A DNA stretch of 64,000 nucleotides from Magnetaquiglobus sp039908105 (GCA_039908105.1 JAMOBI010000014.1:30911-94910); one strand, 5' to 3'; numbered from the stretch's first letter, positions 39,515 to 48,748 are shown. Notes: generated by a model not told the origin, from the letters alone. Made by a program: numbers and translations.

Positions 39515-41317
39515 ATGATCGACCAGGCTGAGAAGAGAAATGGCCGCCCAAGCGGCAGTGAGGGCCGTCAGAACGCCCGGCTGCTCAAGATCCTGTTGGA
39601 AAACAGCGTCGAAGGCGTCCTGCTGTTGGATCGACGCGGCATCATCCGCAGTGTCAACGATGCCTGCACATTGTTGACCGGTTATACAACGCGCGAGTTG
39701 AAAAATCGGCATATCCGTCGTTTCTGGAAACACCAGGGGATCGGTGATCAACTGACCACCATCAATGACGCCCTGTGGTTTCGCGGCTACTGGCTCGGGC
39801 GAATTGAACTGCCACTCAAACGGGGGGGGAGTGCGCCCTTTTCGTTGAAGGTCATGGCCGTGCTCCCGGATCATGGACCGGTACGTACGATCGTGGCCCA
39901 GCTTGGACGGATAGAGGCGGATGCCTCTGTCGTACCCATGTCCCGGAACTTCCCCTTTGCCAAGGGTGACGAGCTGCAAACCGAATCGCACGATACCTCC
40001 TGGGATCCCCTGACCGGTCTGCCCACCCTGGGGCTTTTTCAGGACCGTCTGCGCCAGGCGCTTGCGCAGGCCGCGCGGAGACAGCACGCGGTGGGTCTGA
40101 TTTTCATGGATCTCGACAATTTCGCCCTGATCAACGACTCACTGGGTCGCGAGCGCGGAGATGAGGCGCTGCGTGAGGTGTCGCGTCGTCTGGCCAGGTG
40201 TCTTCGAACCAGCGATAGCGTGGCGCGCATCGGTTCGGATGAGTTCGCCCTGCTGTTGATCGACATCGATGATATCAGCGCTGCGGTGCGCAATGTCAGC
40301 GTGGTGGCACGCAAACTCCATGAACTCCTGGAAGAGCCGATCGTCATGGGTGGTACGGAGTTGCGCATCTCGGCGGCCATGGGCATCACCCTGTCGCCGC
40401 AGGATGGGCACGATGCGCAGCAGATGTTGAAGAATGCCGCCACCGCCCTGGCACACGCACGCCGCAAGGGGCGCAACAATTACCAGTTCTTTTCGACAGA
40501 GATGACCGAAACCGCCCGGCGGCGCTTTGCGATGGAGAACAGCCTGCGGCATGCGGTCGATCGCCATGAATTGGTACTCTATTATCAACCGCAGGTGGAT
40601 CTGAAATCGGGTCAGGTGGTTGGCGCCGAGGCGCTGGTGCGTTGGCAACATCCGGAGCGGGGTCTGGTCTCGCCGCTGGAGTTCATTCCGGTGGCCGAGG
40701 AGACCGGTCTGATCCTGCCGATCGGCGAGTGGGTGCTGCGTACCGCCTGTCGGCAGCTGGCCGAGTGGGGACGGATGGGTTTGCCGATGATTCGCGTGGG
40801 GGTCAATCTCTCCGCGATGCAGTTTCAGAAACAGGATCTGGTGAAGATTGTCGGCTCCTGTTTGGCCGAGACCGGCATTGATCCGGCGTGTCTGGATCTG
40901 GAGATCACGGAGAGCGCCATCATGGAGGATGTCCAGAAGGCGGTGGCGGTGCTCAATCGCATCAGCGCGATGGGGGTCAAGCTCTCCATCGATGATTTTG
41001 GAACCGGCTATTCGTCGCTGAGCCAGTTGCGTCATTTTCCCTTCAAAACCTTGAAGATCGACCGTTCATTCGTGCGCTCCATCGAGAACAATCCGGGTGA
41101 TGCGGCGATCGTCAGCGCGATCATCGCCATGGCCCACAGCCTGCACCAGACCGTGATCGTCGAGGGGCTGGAGACCGATGCACAGCTGGAGATCATGCGG
41201 GGTCTGCAGTGCAACGAAATGCAGGGCTATCTGTTTTCCGCCCCCACCCCAGTCGAGGCGTTCACCGAGATGTTGCGGCGCGGGGTTTCGTTGCCCGCCC
41301 GGGGGGTGGGGGCATGA
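39515..41317 (+). CDS. PAS-GGDEF-EAL signalling protein
   Basis: The 600-residue protein has a PAS-like domain (about residues 20-135, LLENSVEGVLLLDRRGIIRSVND), a GGDEF domain with DPLTGLPTLGLFQDRLRQAL, and an EAL domain from about 335 with GAEALVRWQHPERG and a later DDFGTGYSSLSQLR. The cyclase signature is RIGSDEFALLL, with Ser in place of the second Gly. That substitution is sometimes tolerated but makes activity doubtful. EAL catalysis motifs are intact, so phosphodiesterase function is likely. Start ATG 39515 follows a GAGG-like site; a longer frame from 39452 is possible. It overlaps the exonuclease by ATGA. Confidence 0.9.
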   Translation: MIDQAEKRNGRPSGSEGRQNARLLKILLENSVEGVLLLDRRGIIRSVNDACTLLTGYTTRELKNRHIRRFWKHQGIGDQLTTINDALWFRGYWLGRIELPLKRGGSAPFSLKVMAVLPDHGPVRTIVAQLGRIEADASVVPMSRNFPFAKGDELQTESHDTSWDPLTGLPTLGLFQDRLRQALAQAARRQHAVGLIFMDLDNFALINDSLGRERGDEALREVSRRLARCLRTSDSVARIGSDEFALLLIDIDDISAAVRNVSVVARKLHELLEEPIVMGGTELRISAAMGITLSPQDGHDAQQMLKNAATALAHARRKGRNNYQFFSTEMTETARRRFAMENSLRHAVDRHELVLYYQPQVDLKSGQVVGAEALVRWQHPERGLVSPLEFIPVAEETGLILPIGEWVLRTACRQLAEWGRMGLPMIRVGVNLSAMQFQKQDLVKIVGSCLAETGIDPACLDLEITESAIMEDVQKAVAVLNRISAMGVKLSIDDFGTGYSSLSQLRHFPFKTLKIDRSFVRSIENNPGDAAIVSAIIAMAHSLHQTVIVEGLETDAQLEIMRGLQCNEMQGYLFSAPTPVEAFTEMLRRGVSLPARGVGA

Positions 41318-41955
41318 ATATTGCCCATCCTTCGGTGCGCGTGCCTTTGGAGTGGACCCGCAAACTGTCGCGCGAGGAGGTGAATCAACTGCCGGTGCGG
41401 CGCTGGGATGGTCCGATCCGGCTGATTCGCAACGAATCGGAAGCCGAAGAGGCGGTTGTTTTGTTGTCGCGCGAGTCGGTGCTCGGCTTTGATACCGAAA
41501 CCCGCCCCTCGTTTCGCAAGGGGGAGAACTATTTTCCCGCCCTGGTGCAGCTCGCGGGGGCGGAGATGGTCTATCTGTTCCAGTTGAAGGGGATGACCCG
41601 CTTCGATGGACTGGCCGGTCTGCTGAGCAATCCGGTGTTGCGCAAGGTGGGCGTGGGACTCGATTACGACGTGCGCGCCTTGCAGACCATCTTCTCTTTT
41701 CAACCGCGTGGTTTCATCGATGTTGGCGATGTGGCCCGTCGCGCGGCGATCGCCAGTCAGGGATTGCGTGGTCTGGCAGCCCACCTGTTCGGCATGCGCA
41801 TCTCGAAACGGGCGCAGTGTTCCAATTGGGACAATGCCGAACTCAAACCGTTCCAGTTGGTCTATGCGGCAACCGATGCCTGGATCAGTCGAGAGATCTA
41901 TCTTTTGATGCACGAAAAAGGGGTGATGTCATCGCTTTCGTCTCTGGGTGGTTGA
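41314..41955 (+). CDS. 3'-5' exonuclease, RNase D/DnaQ-like
   Basis: The 213-residue product matches the RNase D-type DEDD exonuclease family. ESVLGFDTETRPSFRKG near residue 55 has the first D-x-E, KVGVGLDYDVRALQTI near 110 has the second acidic site, and the last is in PFQLVYAATDAWISREIYL near 180, where tyrosine Y and D form the DEDDy motif. It would trim single-stranded RNA or DNA 3' ends. Its short length means that it lacks the HRDC domain of RNase D. It is coupled to the upstream signalling gene by an ATGA overlap. Confidence 0.85.
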   Translation: MNIAHPSVRVPLEWTRKLSREEVNQLPVRRWDGPIRLIRNESEAEEAVVLLSRESVLGFDTETRPSFRKGENYFPALVQLAGAEMVYLFQLKGMTRFDGLAGLLSNPVLRKVGVGLDYDVRALQTIFSFQPRGFIDVGDVARRAAIASQGLRGLAAHLFGMRISKRAQCSNWDNAELKPFQLVYAATDAWISREIYLLMHEKGVMSSLSSLGG

Positions 41956-42112
41956 ACGGTTGCGGACGTTGATGTCAACTGGCCCCAAGACTCAACGGAT
42001 TCCATGAGCCGGTTGAAACGGGGAGAGCGCTTTAGAAAATCGGTTTGGATACAACGGGTTGATGAAACCGATCCATTCGCCGCGTTTCATTCATCGGCCA
42101 ATCGGTTTGGAA

Positions 42113-42427
42113 TCAGTGCAGGGTGATGGATGGAGATTTTTGTGGTTTGGTTGACCATTCCCCGTCTGGCGGGAGGTCATCCGAGAGTAGACGCCGAGCG
42201 CGATGATGGATTTCGTCCCACATGAGGGTGAGCTTGCCGAGTTGGGCCACCATCAGGTCGGTATCTGCTGGTTGGGAAATTTCGAGGGTGGTGGTCTCAT
42301 CGGTTTCGCGGATCGAGGCAATGCCGATCAGGAGTGAACGACGCGCCCGGGCGGCGATGTGGGCGATTTTCTCCAGGGAGTGGGGATCCAGGTGGGTGAG
42401 ATCGGCTTCAAACAGTCTCAAATCCAT
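42113..42427 (-). CDS. Hypothetical protein
   Basis: The 104-residue product has a helical start (DLRLFEADLTHLDPHSLEKIAHIAARARRS) and a compact basic C-terminus. It diverges from the WD40 gene with 106 bp between the starts. I do not recognise a family, and no membrane helix or signal peptide is visible. It could be spurious, but the reading frame is longer than chance in this GC context and the start has GGAG upstream. Confidence 0.5.
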   Translation of the reverse strand: MDLRLFEADLTHLDPHSLEKIAHIAARARRSLLIGIASIRETDETTTLEISQPADTDLMVAQLGKLTLMWDEIHHRARRLLSDDLPPDGEWSTKPQKSPSITLH

Positions 42428-42533
42428 GATTCATCTCCGGGCTTGGAAGAGATGTCCGACATTGTGGTTGGCGTACTTGACTTCAGCTTGTCCAGTTTCT
42501 ACCTCACTATAATCTGGGTTTCGTTTAAACGCC

Positions 42534-44345
42534 ATGGAAAATGTGCAGGTGAATCCTTCTTGGTTGCGAAAATTTTCCCTGAGCTGTTTTGGACGGGGTG
42601 GAACTGATTTTTTTCTGTTCATGATCTTGTGGTTGGTTTCTCTTCCCGTCGTGGCGGATGAGCGTTTTCCTGTTGATTCGCCGGTGTTGAGGGTCGAAAG
42701 TGGCATGCATGCCGGTTTGGCACGACGGATTGCCATGGATCCGGAGGGGCGTTATCTGGTTTCGGCCTCGGATGACAAGACGGTGCGTATCTGGTCGATC
42801 ACGGATGGAAAATTGCAGCTGACCTTGCGTGTGCCTTTGGGCTTTGGCAACGAAGGAGCGTTGTATGCCGTGGCCTTTTCACCCGATGGACGTACCGTGG
42901 CGGTTTCGGGTCAGACGGGACCGGACTGGGACGATGCTTACTGTATATATTTGATTGATGTGCAGGGTGGAGAGATTCGGCGACGCATCGTCAATCTGCC
43001 CGAGGCTGTGAGCCATTTGGCATTTTCCCCCAATGGGGTGTTTTTGGCAGCGGTCTTTGCGGAGCGGTTCGGATTGAGGGTTTATACGATTCCGGACGGG
43101 GGACAGATTTATGCCAGTGAGCCGTATCAGGTTCCGGCCAACTGGGTTGATTTTGCCCCGGATGGCCGTTTGATGACGAGTGCCTATGATGGTACGGTGC
43201 GGTTATACACAGCCAATTTTCATCCGAGTATAACCAAGCAGTTGGCCAAGGGGAGCAAACCGCATGGCGTGGCCTTTTCGCCGGATGGAAAGCGGATTGC
43301 CGTTGGTTTTCGCGATCGTACCACCGTGGCGGTATTGTCCGGTGAAGATCTGACGCTGAGTTATCTGCCGGATGTCTCGGGCGTGGTGGGCAATTTGTGG
43401 ACGGTCGGCTGGTCAGCGGACGGCAAGTTGTTGTACGGTGCCGGCAGTCACGCCAATCGGGGTGGACGATCGACGATCCGTTGGTGGAGTGGCGCGGGGA
43501 TACCGGATGGCACTGGTCGTAGTGAGTATGTGGATATGCCCGCTGCGCGCGGCAATGTGATGCAGATTTTGCCGATTCGGGGGGGTGGTGTTGCCTTTAC
43601 CGCCTCGGATCCAGCTGTGGGGGTTCTGGATGGACAGGGCTTCGCGGTTTTTGTGCAGGAGAGAACCATCGCCAATTTTCAGGGGGGCGCACGTCGTTTG
43701 TTGGTGTCCGATCGGGGCAATGTGGTGGAGTTCGACTATGATAACTCCGGGAGCAATCGGGGACGTTTTGATGTGGATAAACTGCTGTTGCAACCCGCCC
43801 CGGCGCCGGGAGAGGGGTTGCGCGATCCGTTGATTTCGACCTCCGAGTTGGTTGTGACCGGTTGGTGGGGGGATGGAACCCAGGTGAAGGCCAATGGCGT
43901 TGAGTTGCCGTTGGGAGAGAAGGAGAGTTCTTGTTCACTGGGAATCGATCTGAAAAATCGTTTTTTTGCACTTGGGACCTCGTTTTCGTTGCGGCTTTAT
44001 ACCCGTTCCGGCCAGTTGCGTTGGCAGGTGCCGACGCCAGGTCCGGTGTGGGCCGTGAATGTTTCCGGGAATGGTAAATGGGTCATCGCGGCCATGGGGG
44101 ATGGGACGATTCGTTGGTATGATGTGATGCGAGGTGAGGAGAGTATGGCGTTGTTCGTTCATAAGGATCAGCAGCGCTGGGCGGTCTGGTCACCCTGGAA
44201 TTTTTTTGCCGTTTCCGCGAGTGGTGCGAGCCTGGTTGGCTGGCATATCAATCGTGGCAAGGGGCATTTGGCCGAATTTTACCCCTCTGATCGGTTTCCG
44301 CAGTATCAGAAACCGGAGTTTTTCAAGATGTTATTCCAGCAGTAG
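42534..44345 (+). CDS. WD40-repeat periplasmic protein, caspase-type C-end without peptidase
   Basis: The 603-residue protein has an N-terminal hydrophobic segment (FFLFMILWLVSLPVVADERF) consistent with a signal peptide or anchor. From about 60 it shows WD40-like blades: YLVSASDDKTVRIWSITDG is a full repeat, then ALYAVAFSPDGRTVAVS and GVAFSPDGKRIAVG. The last 70 residues contain AVWSPWNFFAVSASGASLVGWHINRG, the linker seen before the peptidase C14 (caspase-like) domain in bacterial WD40-caspase proteins, and then it ends at FKMLFQQ with no peptidase. A frameshift or truncation may have removed the domain, but no downstream ORF restores it. Confidence 0.82.
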   Translation: MENVQVNPSWLRKFSLSCFGRGGTDFFLFMILWLVSLPVVADERFPVDSPVLRVESGMHAGLARRIAMDPEGRYLVSASDDKTVRIWSITDGKLQLTLRVPLGFGNEGALYAVAFSPDGRTVAVSGQTGPDWDDAYCIYLIDVQGGEIRRRIVNLPEAVSHLAFSPNGVFLAAVFAERFGLRVYTIPDGGQIYASEPYQVPANWVDFAPDGRLMTSAYDGTVRLYTANFHPSITKQLAKGSKPHGVAFSPDGKRIAVGFRDRTTVAVLSGEDLTLSYLPDVSGVVGNLWTVGWSADGKLLYGAGSHANRGGRSTIRWWSGAGIPDGTGRSEYVDMPAARGNVMQILPIRGGGVAFTASDPAVGVLDGQGFAVFVQERTIANFQGGARRLLVSDRGNVVEFDYDNSGSNRGRFDVDKLLLQPAPAPGEGLRDPLISTSELVVTGWWGDGTQVKANGVELPLGEKESSCSLGIDLKNRFFALGTSFSLRLYTRSGQLRWQVPTPGPVWAVNVSGNGKWVIAAMGDGTIRWYDVMRGEESMALFVHKDQQRWAVWSPWNFFAVSASGASLVGWHINRGKGHLAEFYPSDRFPQYQKPEFFKMLFQQ

Positions 44346-44437
44346 TGGTCTTTATGGTTTGGCACGTATTCTGCATTAAAATTGAGTAATAGGGAGATCT
44401 TCTCCTCTTCATTTTGTTGCGTTTGCGGAGATGAACC

Positions 44438-44680
44438 ATGAAATACGTGGTGGAGTTGTTTGACGGTCGTCAAGTGCGGGGACTCTTGATGGAGCAGCAG
44501 CGCAAGGATGAGTTGCTCGCTGTGCTCGAGCGCGTGGATCCGGCGCTTGGGGTGATTGTGTTGAGCGTAACACCGGAGCCGCTCTGGCGCGTCGAACAGC
44601 AGGCAAAGCACCAACGCCGACGCACCTTCCCATGGATGGATCCGGCGCGAACCGTGCCGGTGGATCGCATGATGGCCTGA
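44438..44680 (+). CDS. Small hypothetical protein
   Basis: The 80-residue product starts MKYVVELFDGRQVRGLLME after GGAGATG at 44428. The first half is strand-like with SVTPEPLWRVEQQA in the middle and a basic C-terminus RRRTFPWMDPARTVP. No family is recognised. It sits 92 bp after the WD40 gene and before repeat locus 5, so it may be part of that operon. The gene could also be spurious. Confidence 0.5.
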   Translation: MKYVVELFDGRQVRGLLMEQQRKDELLAVLERVDPALGVIVLSVTPEPLWRVEQQAKHQRRRTFPWMDPARTVPVDRMMA

Positions 44681-45061
44681 TCGGGCAGTGGAACAACTCC
44701 TGCCCGTTCGCAGGTATTGGAGTCCCCTGTCACGCGGCTTTGTTCTTGGGCCATGTTCGCGGGATTGTTTTGCAAAAGGCGCAAAACAATCCCGCAAGCC
44801 AAGGCTTGCGCGCGGCCTTCGTGAGCGTCGTTTCCGCTTTTTGGAAACGACGCGCACATCTTGCACGCCGCCTTGCAAAAAACTACGCATCCCAAAACAG
44901 GTGCGGTTTAATAGCGAATCATGCCAGGCTGTCAAATCAGCTCTGTCGGCCCGCCAGGTTCATTCCGCTTGATTGGTGGGGATCCGGCGACCCCGAGTGA
45001 TGCTCACGCTGGGGTCGCCTGGGGAGCGCAAGACTTTCCGGTCTGGAATCCCCTTCTGTGA
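44681..45061. repeat. Modular hairpin repeat, locus 5, with a separate 9-bp hairpin
   Basis: From about 44730 to 44980 the repeat reads in the opposite order: the GTCACGCGGCTTTGTTC tail, a hairpin of the GCGGGATTGTTTTGC type (GCGGGATTG at 44758 pairs near 44797), the GCCAAGGC spacer, a B hairpin with GAGCGTCGTTTCC and GGAAACGACGCGC, then a reverse block A ending at about 44910 (AACAGGTGCGGTTTA). The CAGGCTGTCAAATCAGC tail follows. At 44986-45019 GGCGACCCC and GGGGTCGCC pair across a 16-nt loop, lying between two convergent genes, without T-runs. Confidence 0.75.
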
Positions 45062-45730
45062 TTACACGGCCTGCATCTCTTTGAGCAGCGGTTGCACATC
45101 GCCCAGGTGCATATCTCCCATGGGATAGAGCATCTGCTCCTCCTTGATGTTGTGCTGACGCATCAAGACCATCAGCGTGGAACCGGCGCGCGCGACACCC
45201 GCGACATCACCCTGGGCGGCTGCCTGACCCATTTGACCGATCACCCCCAGCAATTGCCGGTGCTCCATGCGCATCACCATGGTCGGGCCCTGTGTCATGC
45301 CGGTTGCCTGCTCGAAGGCCGGGAAGAAACGCTTCTCCTCCATGTCGAAATGATGCTCCATGGCGACCTTGAAGGCGGCAAACAACTGGCGGGTCGAGTC
45401 GGCATTCCCTTCCTGAGCGGCATTTTCCAGTGCGGCGTACAACTCGTCGCAGCGCTCGTGATCATACCCCATGAAGCCGCCGATGCCACGCATCCGCCCA
45501 CCCGGAACGCGACGCAGTGCCACGCGCCACTGACCAGGACCATTCTCCAGCGGCATCCAGTCGTATTGACCCCACAGCGATGCCTGAAAAGCGCTCAACA
45601 GAGCTGCCAACGACACATCGGCAACCACCTCCAGCATGGCATCATCGGCCAGCGCACCAAAGGCGCCTTGCAACTTCTCCAAACGGGCTGCGTCATCCAA
45701 TCCGGTGAGATTCAAAATTGTGTTGTCCAT
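45062..45730 (-). CDS. Hemerythrin-domain protein (HHE)
   Basis: The 222-residue protein has an N-terminal DUF2249-like part of about 80 residues (DDAMLEVVADVSLAALL) and a C-terminal hemerythrin-like four-helix domain with the histidines and acidic ligands MGYDHERCDEL, AMEHHFDMEEKRFFPAFEQ, MRMEHRQLLGVI and LMRQHNIKEEQMLYP. This is the complete diiron ligand set. Such proteins handle NO or O2, or repair iron-sulfur centres. It diverges from the NnrS-like gene, and the shared region holds an FNR-type box, so expression in low oxygen is likely. Confidence 0.88.
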   Translation of the reverse strand: MDNTILNLTGLDDAARLEKLQGAFGALADDAMLEVVADVSLAALLSAFQASLWGQYDWMPLENGPGQWRVALRRVPGGRMRGIGGFMGYDHERCDELYAALENAAQEGNADSTRQLFAAFKVAMEHHFDMEEKRFFPAFEQATGMTQGPTMVMRMEHRQLLGVIGQMGQAAAQGDVAGVARAGSTLMVLMRQHNIKEEQMLYPMGDMHLGDVQPLLKEMQAV

Positions 45731-45834
45731 TCTGTTTCCTTCATTGAATAAAATGTGCTACGGTCAAGCGATGCGACCGTCCCCTCTTGTCGATTTCACC
45801 AGGGTGAAGATAAGCACACGTTGTCATCATTGCC

Positions 45835-45848
45835 TTGACACACATCAA
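45835..45848. promoter_or_regulatory. FNR/Anr-type binding site
   Basis: TTGACACACATCAA matches the consensus TTGAT-N4-ATCAA at nine of ten conserved positions. It lies 104 bp upstream of the hemerythrin start and 74 bp upstream of the NnrS-like start. For the minus-strand gene, a TTATCT at about 45809-45814 would place the box near -40, the usual activator position. The site fits both oxygen sensing and a Dnr/Nnr-type NO response, since these bind the same sequence. Confidence 0.65.
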
Positions 45849-45922
45849 TCCCGACTATAACGATTGCGAAAAAAAATCGTTCTCGTCATTTCCATCCCAA
45901 ACTTTGTTAAAGATCCATTGCC

Positions 45923-47278
45923 ATGTTACCCACCGCCGGATTGCGCATCGATCAGGCTCCGCCGATGAGCCTGCCGTTCCGTTTTTTTGCCACGGCCCCG
46001 CTGTTTCTCATGCTCGTGGGCGGAGCGCTTACTTATTGGGGCGCGGATCTGTTCATCGCCCCACTGCTCCCGGTCACCGTGGCCACCCTGCATCTCGTGC
46101 TGCTCGGTTGGCTGGTGATGGTTGTCTGCGGGGCGATGATCCAGATGATCCCGGTCTTGGCCGGCATCCCGGTTCCCTGGCCACAGACCATCCCGTGGGT
46201 CCACGGATTGCTCACCACCGGCACGCTCGCCCTGTTCGCAGGCTTGGCAAACGATCCGGTCATGCCGGGCTGGTTGCTTTTTGCCGTTTGCTCCTTGCTC
46301 CTGGCCATGGCCGGTTTTCTTGTACCGATTGTCGCTGCCCTGGTCAAGGCCCCGACGCAACATCCGACCGTCAACGGCATGCGTCTGGCCATGCTCTGCC
46401 TGACTGGAACCGTGCTCTTGGGCGCGCTCTTCCTGATCGAACACGGCCTGGGATTCATCGATTTCGACCGGCGCACCCTGGTGGGTATTCATCTGATCTG
46501 GGGGTTGATCGGCACCATGGGGGTCTTGATCCTCGGCGTCTCCTTCCAGGTGCTGCCGATGTTCTACATGACCCCGGCCTTTCCTGCCAAGGAGGCGCAT
46601 CGGGTTTTGCTCGGTTTGGCCCTCTCTCTGCTGCTGCTCCCCGTCGCACTGGTGAGCATCGGGGTCGATCATGCCGGCTGGCTGGTCGTCGCCGCACTGC
46701 CGGCGCTCGCAGCCCTGATCCAATACGCCTTGACCATCCGCACCATGCTGCGCACGCGAAAACGTAAACTCGTGGATGCGACCTTGCGTCTCTGGCTCTT
46801 CGGCTTTGCCGGTGCGATGACCGCTCTTGTGCTGCTGGCGATCTGGCCGTCGACCGAAGAGGGCACTTGGCGTTTTCTGTTCGGTGCGCTTTATGTGCTT
46901 GGTTGGCTGACGCCGGTGATGATCGGCATGCTGCATAAAATCGTGCCGTTTTTGGTTTGGTTCCACCGTTTCAGTTCACTGGCCGGGCTGGTCGAGATCC
47001 CGATGATGGATGATCTGACCCCAAGCAAGGCGGTGCAGCTTCAGGTGGGATTGGTGATCGGCTCGCTGGTGACTTTGCTTTTGGCGATCGTGACCGGTTG
47101 GACGCCTCTGGTCATGTTGGCGGGAGCCGGCTATATCGCGGTGGGGGGGATTCAGCTCTACGCCCTTTGGTTCGCCTTGCGCATCAAACCGCCCGAGGCG
47201 CCGCCCGTACCGGACTTTGCTAGCTTTTTCAATGATATGCCGGTGAAAGGCGCCATGCGGCCCGATCAAGGGGTTTGA
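45923..47278 (+). CDS. Multi-pass membrane protein, NnrS/heme-copper-oxidase-like
   Basis: The 451-residue protein has about 12 hydrophobic helices. In helix 2, TLHLVLLGWLVMVVCGAMIQMIPVLAG contains the H-x6-G and Q-x2-P patterns found in NnrS and in the heme-binding helices of NorB/cbb3-type oxidases, and GLIGTMGVLILGVSFQVLPMFYMTP near 200 repeats the pattern. Several internal histidines (LHKIVPFLVWFHRF near 345) could bind heme. A role in NO sensing or reduction is likely but not certain. Starts at ATG 45923; a later ATG at 45965 is an alternative. Confidence 0.65.
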   Translation: MLPTAGLRIDQAPPMSLPFRFFATAPLFLMLVGGALTYWGADLFIAPLLPVTVATLHLVLLGWLVMVVCGAMIQMIPVLAGIPVPWPQTIPWVHGLLTTGTLALFAGLANDPVMPGWLLFAVCSLLLAMAGFLVPIVAALVKAPTQHPTVNGMRLAMLCLTGTVLLGALFLIEHGLGFIDFDRRTLVGIHLIWGLIGTMGVLILGVSFQVLPMFYMTPAFPAKEAHRVLLGLALSLLLLPVALVSIGVDHAGWLVVAALPALAALIQYALTIRTMLRTRKRKLVDATLRLWLFGFAGAMTALVLLAIWPSTEEGTWRFLFGALYVLGWLTPVMIGMLHKIVPFLVWFHRFSSLAGLVEIPMMDDLTPSKAVQLQVGLVIGSLVTLLLAIVTGWTPLVMLAGAGYIAVGGIQLYALWFALRIKPPEAPPVPDFASFFNDMPVKGAMRPDQGV

Positions 47279-47680
47279 AGGCGCAAAGAGAACCAAACCG
47301 CACCTGGCTGGGGATGTGTCGTTTTTACCAGTAAAAGCCACACATCCCTAGTGGATCAACCAAGCTGATTTGACTGGTTGCGATGGGCTGGGCTGGCACG
47401 CCAGTCACTAAACCTTAAAGCCTCTGTCACGCGGCTTTGTTCTTGGGTCATGTTCGCGGGATTGTTTTGCAAAAGGCGCAAAACAATCCCGCATCCAAGG
47501 CGGCGCGCGGCGCATTTTTCGCAAAAGGCGCGAAAAATGCTTCTTGTTAAAGAGCGCGCTAAAGTCAAAGTCAAAACCCTGGGAGATGAATCTCCCAGAC
47601 CCTCTCTTTTTTTTTACCAGTAAAAGCGAATCATGCCAGGCTGTCAAATCAGCTCGGTCGTCCCACTAGCCGGATGCGAT
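47279..47680. repeat. Modular hairpin repeat, locus 6
   Basis: The gap between two convergent genes is repeat from about 47297. It opens with block A and an immediate reverse copy, in which GGGATGTGT (47311-47319) pairs with ACACATCCC (47340-47348). Then GATCAACCAAGCTG, the CACGCCAGTCACTAAACC tail, a B hairpin of the GCGGGATTGTTTTGC type near 47457-47492, a C hairpin near 47513-47541, then block D: hairpin 47579-47586 with 47591-47598 and a T-run at 47606-47615. CAGGCTGTCAAATCAGCTCGG closes the copy. It is the longest copy. Confidence 0.85.
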
Positions 47681-48748
47681 TCAACTCTGTCCCACCTTCA
47701 ATGCCGCACGTCTGGCCCCCCAACTCCCCGGTGCCGGATCAAAACGGCCCGGAATGCGCAGGCCGCACCCCTGGCAACACCCCTCGGCACTCAATGCCCA
47801 ACGCCCGAGTTGATACCCCTGCCGCTCGATCAACAGCTGCCCGCAGCCCGGACACCAGCTGCTGCCGCCGCGCCAGTCGTTGACATTGCCGATGAAGGCA
47901 TGACGCACGCCGTTTCTCAACGCGATGCTCTGTGCTCGCAGCAACGTTCCCACCGGGGTGCGCGGAATCTCACGCATCTGCCAATCGGGGTGAAAGGCGG
48001 TGAAGTGCATGGGAACCTCGGCGCCCATCTCGCGCACCACCCAGCCGGTCAGGGCATCCAGTTCGGCATCCGAGTCGTTGCACCCAGGAATCAACAGCGT
48101 GGTCAACTCCACCCACACCTCGGTCTCGCAGGCCAGATATTTCAATACATCAAGCACCGGTTGCAGGTGCCCGCCCGTCAGCTTGCGGTAAAACGTCTCG
48201 GAAAAGGATTTCAGATCCACATTGGCCGCGTCCATGTGGGCAAAAAACCAGGCTGCGGGCTCCGGATCGATGTAGCCGGCGGTCACAGCAACCGAATGGA
48301 TCCCGAGCGTCCGGCAGGCCAGCGCGGTATCGATGGCGTATTCGGCAAAGATCACCGGATCGTTGTAGGTATAGGCCACGCTGCGACAACCGGCCTGCGC
48401 AGCGGCCCGGGCGATCATCTCTGGCGTGGCCATCTCGGCGATGCGCTCCATGTGGCGCGACTTGCTGATGTCCCAGTTCTGACAGAACTTGCAAGCCAGA
48501 TTGCAGCCAGCCGTGCCGAACGAGAGAATCGAGGTGCCGGGATAAAAGTGGTTCAATGGCTTCTTTTCGATCGGATCCACACAGAAGCCGCTCGATCGAC
48601 CGTAGGTGGTCAATACCAGTTGATCAGCCTCGCGGGCACGCACGAAACAGAAACCCCGTTGCCCCTCGGCCAGCTCGCAATGGCGCGGACAGAGCTCGCA
48701 GACGATCTTGCCACTCTCAGTGGGCCGCCAGAATCGGGTGGGTGTCAT
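47681..48748 (-). CDS. amrS: AmmeMemoRadiSam system radical SAM enzyme
   Basis: The 355-residue protein is a full-length AmrS. FGTAGCNLACKFCQNWDISK near residue 85 has the CxxxCxxC that binds the 4Fe-4S cluster, and an earlier cysteine block CELCPRHCELAEGQRGFCFVR near 17 and a later CPGCGQL and CCQGCG near the C-terminus bind extra metal. Family members are coupled to AmmeMemoRadiSam proteins and to a modification of unknown target, and a link with LysW-like or tRNA substrates has not been settled. The partners AmmeMemoRadiSam A and B are not visible here. Starts at ATG 48748 with AAAGGA upstream. Confidence 0.9.
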   Translation of the reverse strand: MTPTRFWRPTESGKIVCELCPRHCELAEGQRGFCFVRAREADQLVLTTYGRSSGFCVDPIEKKPLNHFYPGTSILSFGTAGCNLACKFCQNWDISKSRHMERIAEMATPEMIARAAAQAGCRSVAYTYNDPVIFAEYAIDTALACRTLGIHSVAVTAGYIDPEPAAWFFAHMDAANVDLKSFSETFYRKLTGGHLQPVLDVLKYLACETEVWVELTTLLIPGCNDSDAELDALTGWVVREMGAEVPMHFTAFHPDWQMREIPRTPVGTLLRAQSIALRNGVRHAFIGNVNDWRGGSSWCPGCGQLLIERQGYQLGRWALSAEGCCQGCGLRIPGRFDPAPGSWGARRAALKVGQS

